A DNA stretch of 64,000 nucleotides from DATBLE01 sp963808815 (GCA_963808815.1 CAWEGI010000013.1:1-64000); one strand, 5' to 3'. Positions 16,123 through 27,527 are shown, counted from the first letter of the stretch. A program made the numbers and translations. The notes: a model not told the origin generated them from the sequence alone.

Positions 16123-18592
16123 GTGGCAGGACAGCCCTCCAACATCGTCACGTTGCTGTTCACAGATATCGAGGGCTCGACCCGCCTGCTCTCGGAGCTG
16201 GGGCCGGAGCGCTACCGGGCTGCGCTGGCCGAGCATCGTCGCGTCCTTCGGGAAGTGTTCGCGCGGCGAGACGGGTACGAGGTCGACTACGAGGGTGACG
16301 CGTTCTTCGTGGCCTTCCAGGACGCGCGGTCGGGGGTGATGGCCGCGCAGGAGGCGCAGTCGGCGCTCGGCGAAGGCCCGATCCGTCTGCGGATGGGGCT
16401 GCACACGGGCAGCCCGCTGCTCGATCCGCCGAAGTACGTCGGGATGGACGTGCACCTTGCGGCGCGGATCATGAGCGCCGGCCATGGCGGGCAGGTGCTG
16501 CTCTCGAAGGCGACGCGTGACCTCGTCGAGACGTCCGAGCTGCGCGACCTCGGGGAGCACCGGGTCAAGGACTTCGACGAGCCTGTGTGGATCTTCCAGC
16601 TCGGCGGCGAGTCGTTCCCGCCGCTGAAGACGATTTCGAACACGAACCTGCCGCGGCCGGCATCGAGCTTCGTCGGCCGGGAGCGGGAGGTCGCCGAGGT
16701 GGTCGCGCGGGTCCGGGCAGGCGCGCGGCTGGTCACCCTGACCGGGCCCGGCGGGTCGGGAAAGACGAGGTTGGCGATCGAGTCCACGGCGGAACTGGTG
16801 GGCGAGTTCAAGGCGGGCGTCTTCTGGGTCGGGCTCGCTTCCCTTCGCGATCCGGCGCTCGTGGTGCCAACCGTGGGCCAGGTCCTCGGTGCAGGGCACG
16901 ACGTGGCCAGCCACATCGGCGAGCGGGAGATGCTCCTGCTGATCGACAACATGGAGCAGGTGATCGAGGCCGCACCCGACCTGGGAGGCCTCGTCGAGTC
17001 GTGTCCCAATCTGCGGTTGGTGGTCACCTCTCGCGAGCTCCTGCGGGTGCACGGCGAGGTCGAGTACGAGGTGCTCCCACTCGACGGGTCGGAGGCGGTC
17101 GACCTGTTCTGCCTGCGTTCGGGCCTCCCCTCGAACGACGCGATCGGCGAGCTCTGCCGCCGGCTCGACGACATGCCGCTCGCGGTCGAGCTCGCCGCGG
17201 CGCGGACGAAGGCACTCACGCCCGAGCAGATCCTCGGAGCGGCTCTCGCAGCGGCTCGACCTCTTCAAGGGAGGCCGGGACGCCGACCCGCGCCAGCAGA
17301 CACTGCGCGCGACGATCGAGTGGAGCTACGACCTGCTGCCCGCCCAGGAGCGGCTGCTGTTCGCCCGCCTCGGCGTCTTCGCCGGCGGCTGCACACTGGA
17401 GGCGGCCGAGCAGGTCAGCGGCGCCGAGCTGGACACGCTGCAGTCGCTGGTGGAGAAGAGCCTGGTCCGACACACCGGGGATCGCTTCTGGATGCTCGAG
17501 ACGATCCGCGAGCTGGCCGTCGAGCGGGGCGCGAGGCTGGCGGACGCCGAGAAGCTCGAACGGTGCTACGGCTCGTTCTTCCTGGAGCTCGCTCGTGCCG
17601 CTGAGGTCGGCGAGCGCGGGCCGGACCAGGCCTTCTGGTGGGGCCGTCTCGACGCCGAGATCGACAACCTGCGGGCGTCGATCGACCTCGCACGGGCACG
17701 TGGCGACCATTTGGAGGAGCTCGAGCTGGCGGTTCTCTTGAAGCGCTTCTGGCACTCGCGCAGCCGTCTCCAGGAGGGGAGACGCCGGATCGAGCAGGCT
17801 CTCGATGCGGCCAGGGGCGCCGACGGTGTGCTCCGCGCCCGTGCTCTCGCCGCCTTGACGTACTGCATCTGCATGACGCAAGGCGATGCCGCCTCGGCTC
17901 GGCCGCTGACCGAGGAGGCGCTCCGGTTCTACTCGGAGCGGGGTGACACCGGGGGTGTCGCCCGGATGATGCTCGACCTCGGGGTGATCGCCGACGTCGA
18001 CGGAGACCTGGAGCAGGCCCGTTCCATGTACGAGCGGGCGCGGCTGCTGGCGTCCGAGGCCGGCGACCGCCGGTATCAGTACTTCGCCGCGCACAACCTG
18101 GCCAACTCGGCCTTCCGCGGCGCGGAGTACCCGCGCGCGATCGAGCTCGGCGAGCAGTGCGTCGCGGCCGCGCGTTCCACGGACGATCCCGGCAACACGC
18201 ACAGCGGCACCCTCCTGCTCGCGTACATCCTTGCGGGCGGGGGCAGGGCCGCAGAGAGTCGTGAGCTCGGACTCTGGGTCTTCCGCGAGACGATCGCAAC
18301 CGGCCTCTATTGGGTTGCGAGGGACGCGCTGGAGCTGCTCGTGATCACCGATGTCGCGGCCGGGGAACCCGAACGCGCCGCGCTGCTCGCGGGGCTCGCG
18401 GAGCGCCTCCGCGCCGAGAGCGCGGAGCCGCGCGATCCCAGCGGCGGCCGGCTCTACGACCCTGCATTCGCGGAGGCGGAGGCGTTGCTCGGAGCGGAGC
18501 TGTTCGGGCAGGCGCTCGCCCGGGGGGCGGGGCTGACCCTCGAAGAGGCAGTCACGCTCGCGGAGACGCCGCAGCCGGCCGGGGTGGCGTGA
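16123..18592 (+). CDS. Cyclase-NTPase-TPR regulator (LAL-type), copy D
   Basis: From GTG 16123 (MAGQPSNIVTLLFTDIEGST), about 822 residues with one frame change near 17238. The class III cyclase domain shows FTDIEGST, GDAFFVAF, and MDVHLAARIMSAGHGGQVLL; as in copy B the catalytic Asn position is His. The NTPase has P-loop GPGGSGKTRLA, Walker B MLLLIDNMEQV and LRLVVTSRELLRV. After the frame change the text continues PRQQTLRATIEWSYDLLPAQ and FWMLETIREL. It closely resembles copy B in architecture. The stop overlaps the ATG of a truncated fifth cyclase (GTGATG context at 18589-18594). Confidence 0.87.
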
Positions 18593-18920
18593 TGATTCCC
18601 GAGGAGCAGCTGTCGGGCACGGTCACCCTGGTCTTCACCGACATCGAGGGATCGACCCGACTGCTGGACGAGCTCGGGACGGACGCTTATCGGGACGCCT
18701 TGGGGGAGCATCGCGGGGTGGTACGGGAGGCGTTCGCGCGAGCCGACGGTATGAAGTGGACTACGAGGGGGACGCCTTCTTCTACGCGTTCGCGTCGGCA
18801 CAGGCGGCCGTTGACGCCGTCGAGGAGGCGATGCGCGGCCTCGAGTCGTGTCCGATTCGAATCAGGGTGGGCTTGCATACGGGCTCACCGGCGGTAGACC
18901 CGCCGAAATACGTGGGCCGG
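18592..18920 (+). pseudogene. Truncated class III cyclase domain, copy E
   Basis: ATG 18592 overlaps the stop of copy D by one base. MIPEEQLSGTVTLVFTDIEG begins a cyclase domain; after a frame change near 18755 it continues YEGDAFFYAFASAQ and VGLHTGSPAVDPPKYVGRD. Similarity ends there, just before the catalytic DVHxAARI segment. The following sequence leads into a strong terminator hairpin at 18998. The NTPase and repeat domains are absent. This is a remnant of a tandem copy rather than a functional gene. Confidence 0.75.
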
Positions 18921-18997
18921 GACGATCGCAGACCGCGTCTCGCCAACGTGGCGCAGGCTCGCTCAAGGGACATCGCCTTCGCCAGCGACGAACGTTC

Positions 18998-19030
18998 GTG
19001 GGCGGGCCCGAAGGCCCGCCCACTTCGAGT
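18998..19030 (+). terminator. Strong intrinsic-type hairpin after the cyclase cluster
   Basis: A perfect 11-bp GC-rich stem, GTGGGCGGGCC at 18998-19008 with GGCCCGCCCAC at 19013-19023, closes on the tetraloop CGAA. Only two T residues follow, so it may work as a factor-assisted terminator. It lies between the convergent cyclase remnant and the Cys-repeat protein gene and could serve both. Confidence 0.6.
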
Positions 19031-19062
19031 CGGAGGGCACTACTCCTCAACTCGAACTTGAC

Positions 19063-19725
19063 TCACGCGGCGCGCGCCGTCTGGTGGCGCCCCCGGCGCG
19101 AGATGAGCACGCCGCCGCCCGCGCCTCCGAGGAGGAGGACGACCCCGAGGGTGAACCCGGCTCCGATGCCGGCGTCGCCCCACTGGAAGCCGGCCGAGGG
19201 CACGACCTGCGTGGAAGCGGCCGGCGACGAGAACATTGCGTAGCACGAGGCGTCCTTCACCCGCTGCGAGCAGGCGCCCACCGTCCAGGACTGCACCTGG
19301 CTCGGGGAGAGTCCCTGCCCCATCAAGTAGCTCACTGCAAGCGGGTCGACCTTCGGGGCGGCAGCCGACTGGAGCATCGCGTAGCAGGAGGCGGCCTTGA
19401 CCTGGCGCGAGCAGGCGCCGCTCGTCCAGGAGGTCACCTGGCTCGGGGAGAGGCCTTGCCCGATCAGGTAGCCCACGGCCAGCGGATCGGCCGGCTTGGG
19501 AGCAGCGGCCGTGTGGAACATCGCGTAGCAGGAGGTGGCCTTAGCCTGGTGCGAGCAGGCGCCCGTCGTCCAGGACGTCACTTCGCTCGGGGAGAGGCCC
19601 TGGCCGATCAGGTAACCGACGGCCAGCGGGTCGACCTTGGGTGCCGAGCTCGACTGTGCGATCGGAGCCGCGATGGCCGCGGCCACGAGTGCCAGTGCCA
19701 GTAGAAGATGAGACTTGCGGATCAT
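19063..19725 (-). CDS. Exported membrane-anchored protein with three Cys-pair repeats
   Basis: A 220-residue protein from ATG 19725. A signal peptide (HLLLALALVAAAIAAPIAQS) is followed by three near-identical repeats of about 47 residues at roughly 29-75, 77-122 and 124-169. Each contains DPLAVGYLIGQGLSPSEV, a Trp and a pair of Cys nine residues apart (57/66, 105/114, 152/161). A Gly-rich linker then leads to a C-terminal membrane helix (FTLGVVLLLGGAGGGVLI) ending in SRRGRH, so the repeats should face outside. The pattern suggests disulfide-closed modules. I do not recognise the family; adhesion or cell-wall binding are guesses. Confidence 0.8.
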   Translation of the reverse strand: MIRKSHLLLALALVAAAIAAPIAQSSSAPKVDPLAVGYLIGQGLSPSEVTSWTTGACSHQAKATSCYAMFHTAAAPKPADPLAVGYLIGQGLSPSQVTSWTSGACSRQVKAASCYAMLQSAAAPKVDPLAVSYLMGQGLSPSQVQSWTVGACSQRVKDASCYAMFSSPAASTQVVPSAGFQWGDAGIGAGFTLGVVLLLGGAGGGVLISRRGRHQTARAA

Positions 19726-19745
19726 CTGACGCTCCTTCCCTTCCG

Positions 19746-19764
19746 CGACCGCCCGTTGCGGTCG
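19746..19764. promoter_or_regulatory. Inverted repeat in a divergent promoter region
   Basis: CGACCGC (19746-19752) and GCGGTCG (19758-19764) form a perfect 7-bp inverted repeat with a 5-base centre. It sits between the divergent starts of the Cys-repeat protein (19725) and the BTAD regulator (19834). It is a candidate operator, possibly for the BTAD protein itself; there is no direct evidence. Confidence 0.35.
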
Positions 19765-19833
19765 ATCTGGGAGGGAGAATGCGATCGGCCGCTTACAGGT
19801 GACTGACAGCCGGCAGACACGTCACGGAGGGAA

Positions 19834-21393
19834 GATGGAGTTCCGGATTCTCGGGCCGCTCGAGGTGCTGGACGGAGAGCGCGCGGTGGAGCTGGGCGGG
19901 CAGCGGCAGCGCAGCCTGCTGGCGCTGCTCCTGCTCCACGCGAACCAAGTCGTCTCGTCGAGCCGGCTGATCGAGGAGCTGTGGCTGGACGAGGCGTCCG
20001 ATTCGCACGCCGGCGCGCTCCAGGCGAGCGTCTCGCGCCTCCGCAAGTCGCTCGGATCGGGCGCCGAGCTGCTCGTCACGCTCCCGACCGGCTATGTGAT
20101 CAAGCTCGCCACCGAGCAGCTCGATCTCGACCGGTTCGAGCGTCTCGTCCAGGAGGCCGACGACGCCGAGCCGCAGGAGGCCGCCGAGCGGCTGCGGGAG
20201 GCGCTCGCGCTCTGGCGCGGCCCCGCGCTCGCCGACTTCGCCTACGAGCCGTTCGCGCAGGCGGCGATCGGGCGCCTCGAGGAGGTGCGCCTACTGGCGG
20301 TGGAGAGCGAATCGACGCCGACCTCGCCCTCGGCCGGCACGCCGCGCTGGTCGCCGAGCTCGACGCGCTCGGCGGCCGAGCATCCGCTCCGCGAGCGACT
20401 GCGCGGCCAGCTGATGCTCGCGCTCTACCGGTCGGGCCGCCAGGCCGAGGCGCTCGCTGCATACCAGACCGCCCGGCGCGACGCTCGTCGACGAGCTCGG
20501 GATCGAGCCGAGCCCGGCGCTGCAGGAGCTGGAGCGCGCGATCCTGCGCCAGGATCCGGCGCTCGAGCTCGCAGCAGCCGCACGCCTCCGGAGCGCTCGA
20601 TCCTGGTCGCGTGGCTGGGCGACGCGCCGGTGGAGCCGCTGCTCGCGATCGCGGAGCCGCTCGCCCAGAAGGCGCCGCGTGAGGTGATCGTCGCGCGGCT
20701 GCTGGCCGACCGCGCCGGGCTTGCGGCCGCCGCCGAGAGCATAAAGGAGCACACCGAAGGCGCTCGCGGCACGCGGCACCGTCGCGCGGTCGGCCGTGTT
20801 CACGAGCGACTCGCCCGGAGCGGACGCCGCCCGGCTCGCGACCGAGCAGGACGTCGACCTCGTGCTCGTCGCCGCGCCGGCGGCCCTGCTCGACGACAGC
20901 CACCTGGCCGATCTCCTCCGCGCTGCACCATGCGACGTCGCCGTGCTCACCGGCGGCGAGCCCGTGCCGGGCCCGGTGCTCGTTCCCTTCGCCGGCACCG
21001 ACCACGACTGGAGCGCGATCGAGCTCGGCGCCTGGCTCGCCGGCAGCTGGAAGGTGCCGCTTCGCCTCGCCGGGCCCGCGGTCGAGGGCGGCCGGGACGC
21101 GAGCCGCCTGCTCGCGAGCGCCTCGCTCGCCGTTCAGCGGGCGCTGGGCGTCGCCGCCGAGCCGCTCCTCGTCGAGCCCGGCCCCGATGCGCTCGTCGCC
21201 GCCGCCGCGAAGGCCGGCGTCGACCGTCGTCGGCCTGTCCGACCGCTGGCGCAAGGACGGCCTCGGCCCGACCCGGGCCGCGCTCGCCGGCAGCGGACGC
21301 CCGACGCTGCTCGTGCGCAAGGGCCTGCGGCCGGGCGGTCTCGCGCCGACGGAGAACCTGACCCGCTTCACCTGGTCGCTCAGGGTCGGCTGA
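19834..21393 (+). CDS. BTAD-family regulator fused to universal-stress-protein-like domain, frame-disrupted
   Basis: ATG 19834 (MEFRILGPLEVLDGERAVEL). Residues 1-95 are a winged-helix Trans_reg_C DNA-binding domain; residues ~100-245 are the BTAD helical domain (FERLVQEADDAE, LREALALWRGPALADF, HPLRERLRGQLMLALYRSGR). Instead of the usual NTPase, the C-terminal half reads SILVAWLGDAPVEPLLAIAE and DVDLVLVAAPAALLDDS, then PCDVAVLTGGEPVPGPVLVP and RPTLLVRKGLRPGG. This resembles tandem universal stress protein or antiporter C-terminal nucleotide-binding folds. Frame changes fall near 20310, 20390, 20485, 20585, 20780 and 21220. The stop abuts the stop of the convergent kinase gene. Confidence 0.75.
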
Positions 21394-24300
21394 TCAGCCC
21401 GCCCGGGGCGGCGGAGTTCCGTGCTTGCAGGCCGGCGTCGTCTTGCTCGGCAGCGGATCCGACCCGCTGAAGTAGCCGCCGAAGGTCTGGTCGACGTTCG
21501 GGACCACCTTGAAGGTCGTCGAGTGCAGGGCTCCCTTCTTCCCGGGCAGGATCCGGCTCAGGTAGCTGGCGCCGATCGCCTGGCGGTTCCCGTCGAGGCG
21601 GATGTGGCCGTTCGGCGCGTCGAGCTCCACCTTCGCGAGCGCCGCCTGGAAGCGGCGCTCCCCGTTCGAGAGGTCGCCGTGCACCTTCTCGAGCGCCTGC
21701 AGGAGCGCCTCCATCGAGTCCGCGTAGGAGCTCGGGAAGTTCAACCCCGCAGCCCAGGCAAGGGCGGGAAACGTCCTTGCGAACCGGGTCCTGAAGTCAC
21801 GAAGGGGGCCGGGCGGGACCCGCACGCCGAAGTAGGCGGCCTGGCCGCTGCCGAAGGCAACTCCGACGAGCCGCGGCCCGATCGCGTCCTCGGCGAAGAG
21901 GATCAAGTAGCCGCCGACGATCTTCCTGGCGAGGCTGCCGTGCAGGAATGGAACCCCGTTCACGAACGCCCTCGTCGTCGGCGTGTTGGCCGTCATCACG
22001 AAGCCGTCGACGCCGGTCGGCGCCTGGGCGATGTACGGGGCGAGATTGTCCGGTGTCGGCGTCGGAACCCAGATGCGCTTCACGATCTCGCCGCCGCGCG
22101 CGCAGAAGTCGGCGACGAAGCCGGCGACCTGCGTGTACGAGAACGAGTCGCTGTTCGACACCGTGACGGCCTTGCGCCAGCCGAGCTGCTCGTAGGCATA
22201 TCGCCCGAGGCCCGCCATCCACTGCACTGCGTCCGTCGAGAAACGGAAGAAGTTCGGCGCCGGGTGCTTGAGCGTGACGCCCTGCCCGGCGGACGAGCCG
22301 TTCAGGAACGCGACGGCGGGATGCCGGCGTGCATAGTCGCGGATCACGAACGACTCCGTCTCCTGCGTGGGGCCGATCAGGGCGTCGACGCCGACCGACT
22401 CGACGAGCCGCCGGGCCTCCGACAGAGCCTTCCGGGCCGTGTCGTCGCCGCAGGCGAAGAAGAGCCGAACCTTGCGGCCGGCGATCGTGGCGCCGGAGAG
22501 CCCGGCTTCCGGTCCTCCCCCCTGGACGTGGGCTCCCCGGTCGATCAACGGCAGCTCGGCGCCGGCGAGGGACTGATCGTAGGCCAAGCCGTATTGCCCC
22601 TCGCAGGCTGCGAGGACCCCGATCTTTATGTCGCGCCGGTCGGCCTTGGCCGGCGGATACGTCTGTGCCGTCAGCCAGACAGAGCCGTCGCCGACCGCGA
22701 GGTCGTCGGGCGCGCCGTCGACCGGGATCGTCCGGAGCACGTGCAAGTTGCGAGGATCGATGCGCATCACCGTGTGGTCGACCGCGTTCGCCACCCAGAC
22801 GGACCCTGCCCCGACGGCGACGCCTGCAGCGCCGCGGCCGGTCGGGACGTCAGCCGTGATCCGGCCACTCGCGGGGTCGATGCGGAGGAGCCGGTCGGCG
22901 AGCTGGCTCGTGACCCAGACGCCGCCGGCGCCGACCGCCACGTCCCTCGGGGCGTACGGCAAGCGAATCGTCCGTGCGAGCCGGCCGGTGCCTGCGTCGA
23001 TCCGCCAGAGGCTCGGCTGGTTCGGATCGCCGATCACCCAGGTGGAGTCCCGGCTCACGGCCAGTCCGGAGAAGAACACGTCGGCCCGCTCGTCGGTCGG
23101 CCTGGGAAGCGTGGCGTTGCCGGCGAACCCCTCGCCGGGGACGAAGCGCCCCACCCGTCCGTCCGGGGCTGCGATCCACAACCCGGACGGCCCGACGGCG
23201 ACCCGCGCGGAGGCCGGGAATGCCAGTCCGGTGAACAGGCCGAGGATCGTGTCTAGCTGCCCGTTGCTCTCTGCAGCAGGGCGATGTTCGCGTCCTGCGG
23301 CCCGTTCGACACGAACGTGTCGCCGACCTCGGGAGAGACCGCGAGGTCGGCGGGCTTCCCGTGCGCCTGAACCTTCAGCGGAGCGGCCTTGCCGGCGGGA
23401 TCGATCCGCCAGACGGTTCCGTCGTCGTGGTTGGCGACCCAGACGCCGCTCTCGTCGACAGCGACCGCGGAGGGGCCGTTGCCGACGCCGATGGTGCTCT
23501 CGACGCGGTTCGTCGCCGGATCGATCCGGATGAGCCGGCCCGAGGTGGCCGGTCCGCCTGCGCCGCCGCGGGTGAGGAAGTAGGCGAGCAGCGCGGCGGC
23601 GATCAGGGCGAGGCCGGCGGCGGCGAGGGCGTAGGGCCAGCGAGTGCGTTTCGGCTCGCGAGCCCGAGCGCGCTTGCGGGCGGCGGCGACGAGCTCGGCG
23701 CAGGTCGCGTAGCGCTCGGCCGGGCTCCTTGGCGAGCGCCTTGGGCAGCACGTCCTCGAGCGCCGGGCGGCGCGGGCGGCGCCTCCTCGAGGTGTGCGAA
23801 GAGGGTCGGCCGCCTCGGTGCCGCGCCGGAACGGCGGCTCGCCGGTGAGGCACTCGTAGAGGAGGCAGGCGAGCGAGTACTGGTCGGCGCGGCCGTCGAC
23901 CTCCTCGCCGCGGATCTGCTCGGGCGCGACGTAGTCGGCGCGTCCCGAGCGAACGGCCGGCGTCGAGCGGCGCTGCCTGCGTCGCCGAGGCGCCGGGTCA
24001 GACCGAAGTCGGCGAGGTAGACGTGCTCGTCCTCGGTCGAGCGAGCACGTTCGAGGGCTTGACGTCGCGGTGGACGAGCCCGCGCGCGTGGGCGGCGTCG
24101 AGCGCAGCGGCGATCTGCTCGAGCGATCGCTGACCGCCCGCGCCGGCTCCAGCGGGCCCTCGCGCGAGCAGCTGCTTCAGGTCGGTGCCGTCGACGAGGC
24201 GCATCGCGATGTACAGCTGCCCGTCGATCTCGCCGGCGTCGTGGACCGGGACGACGTTCGGGTGGTCGAGCGAGGCCGCCAGCCGCGACTCGCGGAGGAA

Positions 24301-24483
24301 GCGCTCGCGGAAGCGCTCGTCGTCGGCGAGCTCGGGGGCGAGCAGCTTCAGCGCGACGTCGCGGTCGAGCGCGAGGTCGTGCGCGCGGTAGACGACCCCC
24401 ATCCCGCCGCGGCCGAGCAGCGCCTCGAGCCGGTAGCCGGCCAGCTCCGTGCCGAGGCGCGGGTCAGTGCCTAGCGCGCCCAC
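21394..24483 (-). CDS. Ser/Thr kinase-beta-propeller-periplasmic binding protein fusion, copy 1
   Basis: From GTG 24483, about 1,030 residues with several frame changes near the kinase end. A PknB-type kinase comes first: glycine loop LLGRGGMGVVYRAHD, Lys in DVALKLL, HRDVKPSNVL, and DEHVYLADFGL after a frame change. A juxtamembrane and membrane region lies at about 23580-23700. Next is a YncE-like propeller with repeated GxVWVxxxxD...RIDP units (VAVGAGGVWVTSQLADRLLR, VAVGAGSVWVANAVDH). The last ~400 residues are a type-1 periplasmic binding fold (IKIGVLAACEGQYGLAYDQS, GPTQETESFVIRDYA, DGFVMTANTPTTRAFVNG). A membrane receptor kinase that senses a small molecule outside is the natural inference. 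It overlaps copy 2 by 13 bases. Confidence 0.82.
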
Positions 24484-27400
24484 GGTGGCGGCGTCCGCTT
24501 CACGCAGGCCGGCGTCGTCAAGCTCGGCGGGGGATCGGTCGGCTTGAAGTAGCCGCCGAACGTGGGCTCGACATCGTCGACCTGTCGGATCTGGCGTGCG
24601 GCCTCCCACGTGCGAAAGCGAACGAGGTAGTTAGGCCCAATCGCCTCGTGATGCCGGTCGAGCCGAATACGTCCGACGGGTGAGTCGAGCGGAAGAGTTG
24701 CAAGCGCGGCCATGAAACGGCGCTCGCCACCTGACAGATCGCCGTTGACGCGGTCGAGCGCCTGCAGCGTCGCCGCCATCGCATCGTGGTAGTAGAGGTC
24801 GAAGAAGAACGGCTGCTTCAGTTGGGGAAAGTGCGCACGCAGGTCGGCTGCGTAACTCTCGGGGAACTTGAAGGGCGCGCCTCCGAGGATGCCCGAGTAC
24901 CTCTTGCGGAGGACCTTCAGGCTGGGCCCGAGCGCGATGGCCCCGGCGATCACCTTCCCCCCGAACCTTCCTTTGAAGCCGGGATAGTCCTTCGCCAGGG
25001 CGAGCAGTGTCTGCGACCCGGTCGCGGCGACGAAGCCGTCCACCCCCGTCCTCGGGATCCGCGCGATCACGTTCGAATAGTCCTGCGTGCCCGACGGCAC
25101 CGAGATTCGCTTGAGGATCGTGCCGCCGAGCGAGCAGAACTCGGCGATAAACCCAGCCGTCTGGGTCCAGTTGAACAGGTTGTCCTGGGTGTCGGCGACC
25201 GTCACCGCGCGCCGCCAGCCGAGCTCGTGATACGCGTAAGCAGCCGAGGCCTGCCATCCATTCGGCGCCGTCGGAATGGAACGAGAAGAAGTTCGGACGG
25301 AGGATCGAGCTGCTGTGCCGACGCCGACCCGTTCACGAAGGCGACGTCCGGCCGCCGGCGCTGCGTACTCCTGCAATGCCAGCCCCTCCTCTCCCCCAAG
25401 CGGACCGATCAGAAATCCGGACGCCGACCTGCTCGACCAGCCTGCGTGCCTCGGCGAGCGTCGAGGCGGGTCGTCCCGTTCGTGCAGCCGAAGGCGAGCG
25501 TCACCGGCTTGCCGCCGATCCGGACTCCGCTCGATCGCCATCGGTGAGCCTGCTGGCCCGGCCCGCCTGCCGCCGTCGGTGAAGAAGCGCGAGCTCCGCC
25601 CCGCCGAGCGCGTCCTCGTAAAAGAGCTTGAACGGGCCGTTGCAGTCCGCGAGGATGCCGATCCCGATCGTGTCCGGCGGCACGGGCGCCCCCGCCTTGG
25701 CAGCGGTGAGCCACACTCCCCCAGCGCCAACGGCGATCTGGCCGGGCACCTCGATCCAGCCGCGTCGTCGCAACCACACGGTTCGTGCGTGGATCGATCC
25801 GTGAAACGACGCGGTCGAGTCGAGCTCGTGACCCAGACGGCTCCGTCGCCGGCCGCGATGCCGTTCACGCCTCGACCGACACGTATCCGTCGCACGATTC
25901 GGTTCGAGGCCGGATCGATCTTGACGACGGTGTCGTCGAGGAGCGAGGTCACCCAGACGGCTCCCTCGCCGGCGGCGACCGCACCCGGGACGAACGGAAG
26001 AGCGACCTTTGCGACGACGCGCTTCGACGCTGGGTCGATTCGCCAGATGCTGCGGCCGAAAGTATCGCCGGCCACCCAGATCGCCCCTTCGCCGACTGCC
26101 AGGCCGTCGAACGACTCGTACGCCGAGAGAAGGCTCGTGCGGTCGGCCGGGACGTCGACCTGCGTGCTCGTTGCCCCGGCCTTGACCGCCTGCCTCGACC
26201 GTGCCCGCGATCCCACCGGTCGCATCGGCGAACCAGATGCCCTCCCGGCCGGCGGCCACGGCGACGTTGCCGCTGGGATCGCCCTGCAGCTGGGTGACGA
26301 ACCTCACTCCGCCGCCAGCCGGGTCGAGCGAGACCAGCTTGTGTTCCGGGCCGTCCCCGACGAGCACCGAGCCGCGGCCGGCGGCGACACCCGTCGGGCT
26401 GCCTTTCACAGGGATGACGACTGACTGCCGGTTCTTCGGGTCGATCCGCCAGACCGTTCCTCCCGGCGAAGCTGGCGACCCAGACGTGGCCATCGCCGAC
26501 GGCGCAACGCCACTCGCCTTTCGGCCGACCGGGATGGTCTCGGAGACCGTGTTCGTCGTCGGGTCGATGCGCACGAGCGAGTCGGCGCCTGGCTACGGCC
26601 GGCACGCCGCCTCCGTCGCCGCGGGTGAGGAAGAAGCCGGCGAGGGCGGCTGCGATCAGCGCGACACCGACAGCGGCGACGGCGAGCGGCCAGCGGCTGC
26701 GCTTCGGCTCGGCGAGCCCCAGCGCTTCCCGGGCGCCCTCGATCAGTTCGCCGCAGATCGCATAGCGCTCGGCCGGCTCCTTGGCGAGCGCCTTCGTCAG
26801 CACCTCTTCCAGCCCGGGCAGGACGGGAGGCACCTCCTCCAGCTGGGCGTAGAGCGTGGCCGCGTCGGTGCCGCGCCGGAACGGCGGCTCGCCCGCCAGG
26901 CACTCGTAGAGCATGCAGCCGAGCGCGTAGACGTCGGCGCGGCCGTCGACCTCCTCCCCGCGGATCTGCTCGGGGGCGACGTAGTCGGCGGTGCCCAGCG
27001 ACTTGGCCGGGCCGAGCGGGAGCGCCGCATCGCCGAGGTACCGGCTCAGGCCGAAGTCGGCCAGGTAGACGTGCTCGCCGCTCGTCGAGCAGCACATTCG
27101 AAGGCTTGACGTCCCGGTGCACGAGCCCGCGCGCATGAGCGGCGTCGAGCGCACCGGCGATCTGCTCGAGGATGCGGACGGCGCGCGCCGGCTCGAGCGG
27201 CCCCTCGTCGCAGCAACGGCCTTCAGGTCGCTGCCCTCGACCAGGCGCATCGCGATGTACAACTGCCCGTCGATCTCGCCCGCGTCGTGGATCGGCACGA
27301 CGTTCGGATGCTCGAGCGAGGCCGCCACCCGCGACTCCTTGAGGAAGCGCTCGCGGAACGACACGTCGTCGGCGAGCTGCGGCGCGAGCAGCTTCAGCGC

Positions 27401-27527
27401 GACATCGCGGTCGAGCGCGAGGTCGTGCGCCCGGTAGACGACGCCCATCCCGCCGCGGCCGATCAGCGACCTCGATCCGATAGCCGGCGAGCTCAGTGCC
27501 GATGCGCGAATCCGCTGAAACAGGCAT
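24471..27527 (-). CDS. Ser/Thr kinase-beta-propeller-periplasmic binding protein fusion, copy 2
   Basis: ATG 27527 (MPVSADSRIGTELAGYRIE) with GGAAGGAC upstream; about 1,019 residues, many frame changes. Kinase: GRGGMGVVYRAHDLALDRDV, HRDVKPSNVLL, EHVYLADFGLSRYLG, GTADYVAPEQIRGEEVDGRA. A membrane helix (WPLAVAAVGVALIAAALAGF) is followed by FLTRGDGGG. Propeller units include LAVGEGAIWVAGDTFGRSIW and VAAGEGAVWVTSLLDDTVVK. The binding-protein domain shows IGIGILADCNGPFKLFYEDA and AYHELGWRRAVTVADTQDN, ending FGGYFKPTDPPPSLTTPAC. It is upstream of copy 1 in the same operon. Both end in a short Cys-containing TPPP tail. Element R6 lies about 97 bases before the start. Confidence 0.82.

Noticed and set aside
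19745..19770. Terminator for the Cys-repeat gene
   Set aside because: The hairpin lies upstream of both divergent genes, without a T-tract; listed as a possible operator.
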